Below are positions 26,972 to 36,129 of a stretch of 64,000 nt of DNA, in pieces. Position 1 is the first letter of the stretch. Each line of letters begins with the position of its first letter. The notes below the pieces were generated by a model, which was not told the origin of the DNA, ran no database searches, and worked only from the letters and a program-made list of their open reading frames with translations. The stretch is from Tateyamaria sp. ANG-S1 (GTDB lineage: Bacteria; Pseudomonadota; Alphaproteobacteria; Rhodobacterales; Rhodobacteraceae): assembly GCF_000814025.1 (NCBI RefSeq), contig NZ_JWLL01000010.1:1-64000 (forward strand), in the 5' to 3' direction. Position numbers and translations under genes: made by a program.

Positions 26972-27871
26972 ATGGATGTCAGCCCTTCTTTACCTGCGCG
27001 CCGATTTCCCGAGCCTGCCGCCGCCCTGCGCCTGATCAAACCGATCACGTGGTTCCCGCCGATGTGGGCCTACGTCTGCGGCGTCATTTCGTCCGGCGCG
27101 TCGCCTGCGGGCCAATGGCATCTGGTGCTTTTGGGTGTGCTGTTGGCCGGTCCCATCGTGTGTGGGATGAGCCAGGCCGCCAATGATTGGTGCGACCGGC
27201 ATGTGGATGCCATCAACGAGCCTGACCGTCCGATCCCGTCGGGCCGCATTCCGGGCCGGTGGGGGTTGTGGATTGCGCTGGCGATGTCTGCCCTGTCCCT
27301 GTTTGTCGGTTGGCAGCTTGGCCCTTGGGGTTTTGCCGCGACCATTGCGGGTGTCTTGGCGGCTTGGGCCTATTCCGCCGAGCCGGTTCGTCTGAAGCGG
27401 TCGGGCTGGTGGGGTCCGGGGCTGGTTGGTCTGAGTTACGAGACGTTGCCGTGGATCACAGGCGCTGCCGTGCTGGCTGCCGGTGCGCCGCGGTGGGAGG
27501 TGCTGCTGGTAGCGCTGCTCTACGGTTTGGGCGCGCATGGCATTATGACATTGAATGATTTCAAGGCTTTGGAGGGCGACCGGAAGATGGGTGTGAACTC
27601 ACTGCCGGTCACTCTTGGTCCATGTCGGGCGGCGCAGGTGGCCTGTGTTGTCATGGCGGTGCCTCAGGCGCTTGTGATCGCCTTGCTGGCCCTGTGGGAC
27701 CGGCCCGCGCATGCGGCAGGCGTTGCGATTGTTCTGCTGCTGCAGTTCTGGGCCATGACGATCATGTTCCGTGATCCGAAGGCGAAGGCGCCGTGGTACA
27801 ACGGCACGGGCGTGCTGCTTTACGTATCTGGCATGATGGTCGCCGCCTTTGCGCTGAGGGGGCTGGCATGA
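26972..27871 (+). CDS. bchG: Bacteriochlorophyll synthase (geranylgeranyl transferase)
   Basis: A 299-residue UbiA-family membrane prenyltransferase that esterifies bacteriochlorophyllide a with geranylgeranyl diphosphate. The Mg-binding motif CGMSQAANDWCDRHVDAINE is near residue 63, the second motif LNDFKALEGDRKMG near residue 193, and about eight membrane segments are present. No ribosome-binding site is visible before the ATG; the preceding bases form a PpsR-type palindrome. The N-terminus aligns with other BchG proteins from memory, so the start is kept. The stop overlaps the bch2 start. Confidence 0.94.
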   Translation: MDVSPSLPARRFPEPAAALRLIKPITWFPPMWAYVCGVISSGASPAGQWHLVLLGVLLAGPIVCGMSQAANDWCDRHVDAINEPDRPIPSGRIPGRWGLWIALAMSALSLFVGWQLGPWGFAATIAGVLAAWAYSAEPVRLKRSGWWGPGLVGLSYETLPWITGAAVLAAGAPRWEVLLVALLYGLGAHGIMTLNDFKALEGDRKMGVNSLPVTLGPCRAAQVACVVMAVPQALVIALLALWDRPAHAAGVAIVLLLQFWAMTIMFRDPKAKAPWYNGTGVLLYVSGMMVAAFALRGLA

Positions 27872-29124
27872 CGGCGGGGTGGGGCATGTTGGTGCGCCTG
27901 TGCCTAGTGAATGCTGCCATCGGGGGCCTCGCGGCCTTGCCCGTGAACCTGTTCAACCGGTTGATGACGGTCGAGCTGGCCTTGCCTGCGTTGCTGCCCG
28001 GTTTGCTGGTGGCGCTGCACTACGGTGTGCAGTTGACACGGCCCGTTTGGGGGCATCGGTCGGATGTGAAGGGTGGGCGGACACCTTTTATCCTCGGTGG
28101 TATAGCGCTGGTGGGCCTTGGTGTTCTAGGCGCGGCCTGGGGCATTTTGCTGGCCGAGACGTCTGTGACAATGGCACTGACCGTTTGGCTGTTTGCCTAT
28201 ATCGCCATCGGGCTGGGCATTGGGGCTGCCGGCACCTCGTTCCTGGCCTTGCTCGCCTGCGTGACTGGTCCGCGCAAGGGTGCCGCGGCGACGCTGGCGT
28301 GGCTTTTGCTGATTGCGGGTGCGATCTTTGCTTCCGTTGGCACGGGTATCGCGCTTGAACCCTACAGCCCGGAGCGGCTCGTGTGGGTGGTGGCCGCAGT
28401 GTGCTGCATTGCGTTCCTGCTGTGTGTCATCGCGACGGTGGGTGTGGAAAGCCATGCGGAGTTTGAGCATGTCGTTGATGACACACCGCTGGTGGCGGCG
28501 TTGAAGCATACATGGGCCGATCCAGTCGCATGGCGGTTCACAGGATTTGTTTTCCTGTCGATCCTCGCTTTCTACCTGTCAGAACTGATTTTCGAGCCCT
28601 TTGCGGGGCACGTCCACGGGCTGAGCCCCGAGGACAGCACCAAGCTTTCGGGGGGCAAAGATGGCGCGGCGCTGATGGGTATGATCGGGGCCGGGGTGCT
28701 ATCGCATCTGCGGATCGGCAGCCTGCGGTTCTGGGCGGTGACGGGTTGTGTGATTTCTGCGCTTGGGCTGCTCGGCCTTGGGGCCGGGATGCCGCTGGTG
28801 CCCTCCACGGTCGCCCTCGGTCTGGGCAACGGGCTGTTTGTGGTCGGCGCTGTCGGTTCGATGATGCAGCTTGCGGCGGCGCATGCACGCTCCACCGGCG
28901 TGCGCATGGGTGTCTTTGGCGCAGCACAGGCGATTGCGGCCGGTCTGGCCGGTCTGGTCGCCACTGGCATGCTTGATGTGACCCGTATGATCCTGCCCGA
29001 CGCGGCCGCCTATGGCACCGTATTTACGATCGAGGCGGCGCTGTTTCTATGCGCGGCATTCGTTGCTTCCCGCGTGATGCGGGCGGCTGAGACTTCTGAT
29101 GCAACCCTGGTTCCGGGAGAATGA
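27868..29124 (+). CDS. PucC-family (BCD) transporter, bch2-type
   Basis: A 418-residue, 12-segment major-facilitator protein of the BCD/PucC family, a paralogue of LhaA encoded on the other strand (shared features include NRLMTVELALPALLPG and the HRSDVKGGRTPFILGG loop). In Rhodobacter a gene at this position between bchG and bchP is called bch2 or ORF428, and a role in pigment or antenna assembly is assumed. The ATG overlaps the bchG stop by 4 nt. Confidence 0.88.
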   Translation: MTAGWGMLVRLCLVNAAIGGLAALPVNLFNRLMTVELALPALLPGLLVALHYGVQLTRPVWGHRSDVKGGRTPFILGGIALVGLGVLGAAWGILLAETSVTMALTVWLFAYIAIGLGIGAAGTSFLALLACVTGPRKGAAATLAWLLLIAGAIFASVGTGIALEPYSPERLVWVVAAVCCIAFLLCVIATVGVESHAEFEHVVDDTPLVAALKHTWADPVAWRFTGFVFLSILAFYLSELIFEPFAGHVHGLSPEDSTKLSGGKDGAALMGMIGAGVLSHLRIGSLRFWAVTGCVISALGLLGLGAGMPLVPSTVALGLGNGLFVVGAVGSMMQLAAAHARSTGVRMGVFGAAQAIAAGLAGLVATGMLDVTRMILPDAAAYGTVFTIEAALFLCAAFVASRVMRAAETSDATLVPGE

Positions 29125-29128
29125 TCTG

Positions 29129-30310
29129 ATGATGTATGACGTCGTTGTTGTGGGCGGGGGGCCGTCCGGCGCCACCGCTGCCGAAGATCTGGTGCGGTCG
29201 GGCCATAATGTCGCCCTGTTGGACCGCGAGGGGCGGATCAAGCCCTGTGGCGGAGCGATCCCGCCGCGGCTGATGCGGGACTTTCACATCGGTGAAGAGC
29301 AGTTGCTGACCAAGGTCACGACCGCCCGCATGATCTCGCCCACCGGGCGGCGCGTCGATATTCCAATTGAGAACGGCTATGTCGGGATGGTGGATCGCAA
29401 GGACTTTGACCCGTTCCTACGCCAGCGCGCGGTCGATGCGGGGGCTGCGTATTTCACCGGTACATTCGTGCGGATCGAGCGGCCCGATGGGCATCCGGTG
29501 GTGATCTACCGCGATAAGGCCACGCAAGAGGAACGCGAACTGCCCTGCAAGCTGTTGATTGGGGCCGACGGGGCGAAGTCTCGCGTCGGGCAGGCCGAGG
29601 TTGAGGGTGCGGACAAGGTGCCGCTCGTCTTTGCCTATCACGAGATCATCAAGGCGCCCGAGGCCACCGATACCTACGATCCGATGCGCTGTGACGTGAT
29701 CTATGACGGCGCGATCTCGCCCGATTTCTATGGCTGGGTGTTCCCGCATGGGGGTACGACGAGTGTTGGGATGGGGTCTGAGCAATCTTCGGTGAATTTG
29801 AAGGAGGCGACGGCGGCCTTGCGCGTAGCCTCGGGCCTGAGCGAGTGTGAAACGCTGCGGAAAGAGGGCGCTCCTATTCCGCTGAAGCCCATGGATCGCT
29901 GGGACAACGGCAAGGATGTCGTGCTGGCCGGTGATGCGGCCGGTGTTGTGGCGCCATCCTCGGGCGAAGGTATTTATTATGCCATGGTCGGGGGCCGTGT
30001 GGCGGCGACCGCATGTGCGGCAACGTTGGCGTCGGGCCGGGTCAAGGACCTGAAACTGGCCCGCAAGCTGTTCATGCGCGAGCACAAGACGGTGTTCCGG
30101 GTGCTCGCCTCGATGCAGAACGCCTATTACCGCAGCGACGACCGGCGCGAACGCTTTGTGTCACTATGTCACGACATTGATGTGCAGCGTCTGACCTTCG
30201 AGGCGTATATGAACAAGAAGTTGGTCAAGGCGCGGCCCATGGCGCACCTCAAGATCGGCATCAAGAACCTGGCGCATCTGACCGGGTTGGTGAAGGCGGA
30301 ACACGTATGA
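29129..30310 (+). CDS. bchP: Geranylgeranyl reductase
   Basis: This 393-residue FAD-dependent enzyme reduces the geranylgeranyl tail to phytyl on bacteriochlorophyll. The FAD-binding VVVGGGPSGATAAEDLVRSG is at the N-terminus, with CGGAIPPRLMRDF and LLIGADGAKSRVGQ following. The start ATG (29129) is chosen for the GGGAGA site 8 nt upstream; an in-frame start 30 nt earlier lies inside bch2. The stop overlaps the idi start (ATGA). Confidence 0.95.
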   Translation: MMYDVVVVGGGPSGATAAEDLVRSGHNVALLDREGRIKPCGGAIPPRLMRDFHIGEEQLLTKVTTARMISPTGRRVDIPIENGYVGMVDRKDFDPFLRQRAVDAGAAYFTGTFVRIERPDGHPVVIYRDKATQEERELPCKLLIGADGAKSRVGQAEVEGADKVPLVFAYHEIIKAPEATDTYDPMRCDVIYDGAISPDFYGWVFPHGGTTSVGMGSEQSSVNLKEATAALRVASGLSECETLRKEGAPIPLKPMDRWDNGKDVVLAGDAAGVVAPSSGEGIYYAMVGGRVAATACAATLASGRVKDLKLARKLFMREHKTVFRVLASMQNAYYRSDDRRERFVSLCHDIDVQRLTFEAYMNKKLVKARPMAHLKIGIKNLAHLTGLVKAEHV

Positions 30311-30849
30311 GTATCATGATCCCCGCCTGGGTCGACGGTGAGTTGACCCCGGTGGAAAAGCTGGAAGCGCATCAGCGCGGGCTGAAGCACAAGGCGGTGT
30401 CCGTCTTTCTCATTCGGGGCACAGAGGTGCTGATGCAGCAGCGCGCGATGGGCAAGTACCATACGCCCGGTCTGTGGGCGAACACCTGCTGCACGCATCC
30501 GGACTGGGACGAAGCGCCATCCGTTTGCGCGGCCCGGCGTTTGAATGAAGAGCTTGGGATCACCGGTGTGCCGCTTGAGCATCGTCACCACCTGGAATAC
30601 CGCGCTGATGTCGGCAACGACCTGATCGAACACGAGGTGGTTGATGTCTATCTGGGCCACGTACGCGGGACGCTGTCCATCACGCCGAACCCGGATGAGG
30701 TGATGGCCCATGAATGGGTCGATTATCATGACCTGATGGCGACGGTGCAGCGGCATCCCAAACGCTTTACGCCGTGGCTGCGTATCTATCTAGCTGAGCA
30801 TTCCGGCACGATCTTTGGCGCCGATCTGGCGCAGGCCGCGCGCGTGTGA
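30307..30849 (+). CDS. idi: Isopentenyl-diphosphate delta-isomerase, type 1
   Basis: A 180-residue Nudix-fold enzyme that interconverts IPP and DMAPP, feeding geranylgeranyl and carotenoid synthesis. The active Cys lies in TPGLWANTCCTHP near residue 60 and the Nudix-like CAARRLNEELGI box near residue 77. It is coupled to bchP upstream and to the LysE-family gene downstream (GTGA). The bchP-idi order is common in Rhodobacterales. Confidence 0.95.
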   Translation: MSIMIPAWVDGELTPVEKLEAHQRGLKHKAVSVFLIRGTEVLMQQRAMGKYHTPGLWANTCCTHPDWDEAPSVCAARRLNEELGITGVPLEHRHHLEYRADVGNDLIEHEVVDVYLGHVRGTLSITPNPDEVMAHEWVDYHDLMATVQRHPKRFTPWLRIYLAEHSGTIFGADLAQAARV

Positions 30850-31469
30850 CGACCGAGATCTATCTTGTCTATCTGGCCGCCGTTGCAGTGTTCTTTGCAA
30901 CACCACCAGATACCAGCCAGCTTTTGATCATTGCAAATTCCATGAGACACGGGCTGCGCCGCAGCCTGTGGGTGGTCGCGGGTGATCTGAGTGCCAACGT
31001 GCTGCAAATGACTGCGGCGGCGTTTGGGTTGGCCGCCGTGATTGCCACATCTGCTACTGCGTTCAGTGTCATCAAGTGGCTGGGCGTCGCCTATCTGGTC
31101 TGGATCGGGCTGCGGATGATGATGTCAAAAGGCACTTCGGGGCGCGGACAGACAGCGGCCGGGCGGCCTGCGCGTTTGTTCCGTCTTGGTTTTGTCACCT
31201 CGATGACCAATCCGTTCGCTGTCGTGTTCTTTGCCGCGCTGTTCCCGCAGTTCATCGTGGTGGATGCGGCTTTTCTGCCGCAACTTCTGATCCTCGGAGC
31301 GACATATCTGGTTGTGGATGGCGCGACCCTGCTGCTTTGGGGCTGGACGGGGGACCGGGTGGCCGCGCGGTTGAACGCGTCGCTGGCCACCATCAATAGG
31401 ATCTGTGGCGGGCTGATGATCGGTGCCGCCGCGCTGCTGGGCCTCAAGGACATCACGCCGCAACGTTAA
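30846..31469 (+). CDS. LysE/RhtB-family exporter
   Basis: A 207-residue membrane protein with six hydrophobic segments and the LysE-family signature: an N-terminal FFATPPDTSQLLIIANSMRHG, then WLGVAYLVWIGLRMM. The family exports amino acids or related small molecules; the substrate here is unknown. It starts with GTG overlapping the idi stop, so it is translated as part of the bchG-bchP-idi run although it has no recognised role in photosynthesis. Confidence 0.85.
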   Translation: MTTEIYLVYLAAVAVFFATPPDTSQLLIIANSMRHGLRRSLWVVAGDLSANVLQMTAAAFGLAAVIATSATAFSVIKWLGVAYLVWIGLRMMMSKGTSGRGQTAAGRPARLFRLGFVTSMTNPFAVVFFAALFPQFIVVDAAFLPQLLILGATYLVVDGATLLLWGWTGDRVAARLNASLATINRICGGLMIGAAALLGLKDITPQR

Positions 31470-31537
31470 CGCTAACGATTGATATGCTGCTACTATGCTT
31501 TTAAGACGTCCACATATTGAACGCGGAGGACGCTGTA

Positions 31538-33069
31538 TTGGCCGACGAAAAAGTCTTTGATCTGTTCGTGATTGGCGGCGGGATCAACGGTGCAGGGATT
31601 GCCCGCGATGCGTCTGGCCGGGGCCTGAGTGTTGCCATGGCCGAGGCTGGCGATCTGGGTGGCGCGACTTCCAGCGCGTCAACCAAGCTGTTCCATGGCG
31701 GATTGCGCTATCTTGAGTTCTTTGAATTCGGCCTTGTGAAATCGGCGCTCAAAGAGCGTGAGGTGCTGCTCAAGGCCATGCCGCATATCAGCTGGCCTAT
31801 GCGCTTTGTCCTACCCTACGCCCCCGACATGCGGTTCGACAGTGATACGCCGACGTCGCGTCTGCTGCGCGTGACCATGCCCTGGATCGAAAAGGGGCGG
31901 CGGCCTGCATGGCTCGTCCGTCTTGGTCTGTTTCTTTATGACAATCTGGGTGGGCGCGAGATACTGCCCGGGACCAAGACGCTGGATTTGACCAAAGCAC
32001 CCGAAGGTGCGGGCCTTAAATCGCGTTTCAAGATGGCCTATGAATACAGTGACGCCTGGGTCGAGGACTCACGGCTTGTGATGCTGAACGCCCGCGATGC
32101 TGAGGCGCGTGGTGCGACGATCCTGACCCGCTGTGCCGTGAAGGAGGCGGCGCGGGATGGCGACACCTGGCGGATTGAAACCGAGAAGGGGACGTTCCGG
32201 GCCAAGGCGCTGGTGAATGCAGGCGGCCCTTGGGTGGCGGATATCCTGACCGGGGTGATGCGCCAGAACTCGCAACACAACATCCGGCTGGTGCGTGGCT
32301 CGCATATCGTGACCAAGCGGCTTTACGATCACGATAAGGCGTATTTCTTTCAAGGTACGGATGGGCGCATCATCTTTGCTATTCCGTACGAGCAGGATTT
32401 CACCCTGATCGGGACCACGGATGCCGAACATACGGATGCGGATACAAAGCCCGCGATCACGGATGAAGAGCGGGATTATCTCTGCGCTTTTGCGTCTGAG
32501 TATTTCGAAAAGCCGGTGACGGCTGAGGACGTGGTCTGGACCTATTCCGGGGTGCGCCCGCTTTATGACGATGGTGCGTCCTCGGCGACGGCTGCGACGC
32601 GCGACTATGTGCTGGCGCTGGATGAGAACGGCCCGCCGGTGCTGAGCGTCTTTGGCGGCAAGATCACGACCTATCGGAAGCTGGCAGAACAAGCGCTGGC
32701 AAAGATGGGCTTGGGCGAGGCGTGGACCGCGGGAGTTGCGCTGCCCGGCGGGGATTTCAAAGTGTGCGAGGTGGCGTCGCTGACTAAGAAGCTGGAGGCG
32801 GACTACCCGTTTCTGGATGCAAAGTGGGCCGGTCGCATGATCCGGGCATACGGTACCGAAGCGTGGGATGTGCTGGGCGATGCCAAGACGGCCGATGACC
32901 TCGGCCCGGATTTTGGCGCCACATTGACCGGCGCGGAACTCAAATGGATGATGGCGCGAGAATACGCGGTGGCGGGCGATGACGCGCTGTGGCGGCGGAC
33001 CAAACTTGGTCTGCGCCTCAGTGCGGAAGAGCGTGCGGCCGTGGATACTTGGATGAAGGAACACGCCGC

Positions 33070-33073
<4 letters not shown>
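31538..33073 (+). CDS. glpD: Glycerol-3-phosphate dehydrogenase (FAD, respiratory)
   Basis: A 511-residue membrane-associated flavoenzyme oxidising glycerol 3-phosphate to dihydroxyacetone phosphate and passing electrons to quinone. The FAD motif [20 protein letters not shown] is at the N-terminus, and [20 protein letters not shown] matches GlpD. The start is the TTG at 31538-31540, 7 nt after a GGAGGA site; another TTG at 31517 has no such site. The stop overlaps the glpK start. Confidence 0.92.
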
Positions 33074-34538
<1,465 letters not shown>

Positions 34539-34542
<4 letters not shown>

Positions 34543-35234
34543 CCGCGGTCGCTGATCGTCACCTCGATCTCTCCGATCCCGTCCACGCCCCCGGTCATCA
34601 CGTCACCGGGCCGCACCGCGCCGACACCGGCGGGTGTACCGGTCATGATCAGGTCTCCGGGCGCGAGGGTCATGGCTCGCGAGAGATAGGCCACGTGATC
34701 GCGTACCGGCCAGATCAGGTCCGCGATGTCCGCGTCCTGCCGTATTTCGTCATTCACGGCCAGCCAAATGCGCCCGGTCTCAAGACTGGGCACATCGATC
34801 AGCGGCACAATCGGGGACATGGGTGCGGAGAGGTCGAACGCTTTGGCCCAGTCCCAGGGACGGCCCATCTTCTTGGCCTCGGCCTGTAGGTCGCGGCGGG
34901 TGAGATCGATCCCGACACCCGCACCCCAGATGTGATCCATGACTGCATCCGGGGCGATATCCGCGCCGCCCTTGCCGATGGCGACAACCAGCTCGATTTC
35001 ATAGTGCAGGTCCTGAGTGAGCGGGGGATAGGGTACGGTGCAGGGGCTGTCGATCACAGCGTCTGCGGGTTTGGTAAAGAAGAACGGGGGTTCGCGATCC
35101 GGGTCATTTCCCATCTCCCGCGCATGGGCTGCATAGTTGCGGCCGACGCAGAAGATGCGGCGTACGGGAAAGCGGACGGAGGATTGGGCAACGGCAACGC
35201 TTGCCTGTGGTGGTGGGTCGAAGACAAACGACAT
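34539..35234 (-). CDS. Fumarylacetoacetate hydrolase family protein
   Basis: A 231-residue FAH-family protein. The metal-binding and fold motifs are clear: [16 protein letters not shown] near residue 27, [16 protein letters not shown] near residue 75, and [16 protein letters not shown] near residue 192. Members include fumarylpyruvate hydrolases, acylpyruvases and oxaloacetate decarboxylases; the exact substrate cannot be told. An AAAGG site precedes the ATG at 35232-35234. Confidence 0.88.
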
Positions 35235-35375
35235 CGGTTGAGCCTTTCTGCGTGTTTTGCGCAGATCACAGGAGATATGGGGCAAGGTCCAGCGCTTTTG
35301 TATGCTCCTAACGGCGCGAGACTTGTATGAAAGGTTTGGATGGACTAACTTAGCTAAGTAGACTTGGAGATTGCC

Positions 35376-35621
35376 ATGCAATTCAGCGTTCACGCCGCGA
35401 AAACTCAGTTGAGCAAGTTGATTGATGCGGCTTTGTCCGGTGAGGAGGTCGTGATCGCCAAGGGCGCGCGCCCGGTTGTGCGCCTGGTGCCGATCCGCCA
35501 GTCGGGTTTCGCCCTTGGAACGCATCGAGGTGCGTTGGGTGATGTGCCGGACTTTCTGGAACCGGTCGAGGACGCGGATCTTGATCTGTGGGAGGGACGC
35601 GGACCTGCGCCTGCCGAATGA
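35376..35621 (+). CDS. Antitoxin, Phd/YefM family
   Basis: An 81-residue protein with the Phd/YefM N-terminal DNA-binding fold (FSVHAAKTQLSKLIDAALSG, EEVVIAKGARPVVRLVP) and an acidic C-terminal tail suited to toxin neutralisation. The ATG at 35376 follows a GGAG site. Its stop overlaps the ATG of the PIN-domain toxin (ATGA). Such pairs usually autorepress; no clear operator was identified in the short upstream gap. Confidence 0.88.
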   Translation: MQFSVHAAKTQLSKLIDAALSGEEVVIAKGARPVVRLVPIRQSGFALGTHRGALGDVPDFLEPVEDADLDLWEGRGPAPAE

Positions 35622-36007
35622 CTGCGGTTCTGCTAGATACCCATGCGTGGGTTTGGTCATTTGCCGACGATCATTTGCTGTCCGATCCGGCTCGGAAAGC
35701 CATCGGGGCCGCCGATGCCGTCTTTGTCAGTCCGATCAGTTTTTTCGAGATCGGGCAAAAGGTGCGCATCGGTAAATGGCCGGAAATGGCGCCGATGATT
35801 GATGATCTGCCGCGCATCCTATCGGATCAAGGTGGTCTGGTCGCGCCAATGACCCCACAGATCTGTTTACGCGCGGCAACCTGGGAGTGGACGCATCGCG
35901 ATCCGTTTGACCGATTGATCGCCGCAACGGCAGAGCAATCAGAACTGACGCTTGTAACGGTTGATGCAGCCTTTGATCAGCTGCCCGGCATTCGTATCGC
36001 TTGGTAA
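35618..36007 (+). CDS. vapC: Toxin, PIN-domain ribonuclease (VapC-like)
   Basis: A 129-residue PIN-domain protein: D-T-H-A-W at the N-terminus (VLLDTHAWVWSF), E in SPISFFEIGQK near residue 48, a HRDPFDRLIAATA motif near residue 93 and a final acidic VTVDAAF near residue 113. These are the metal-binding acids of the PIN nuclease. It is translationally coupled to the Phd-type antitoxin. On a plasmid such a pair often aids stable inheritance. Confidence 0.9.
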   Translation: MTAVLLDTHAWVWSFADDHLLSDPARKAIGAADAVFVSPISFFEIGQKVRIGKWPEMAPMIDDLPRILSDQGGLVAPMTPQICLRAATWEWTHRDPFDRLIAATAEQSELTLVTVDAAFDQLPGIRIAW

Positions 36008-36129
36008 AATATTACATAATACAGATTATAATTTCTCTGTGTGGTAGGCTATCAGAGACGTCTCGCTTAAATGATACTCGGTTCGCTGACTTGATTGCGA
36101 CGCCAGTATTCATGCGCGCCCCTTAAACT

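Noticed and set aside
36008-36129. Possible gene or terminator in the AT-rich gap after vapC
   Set aside because: No ORF with a ribosome-binding site and only a weak ACAGA/TCTGT stem; nothing supportable.
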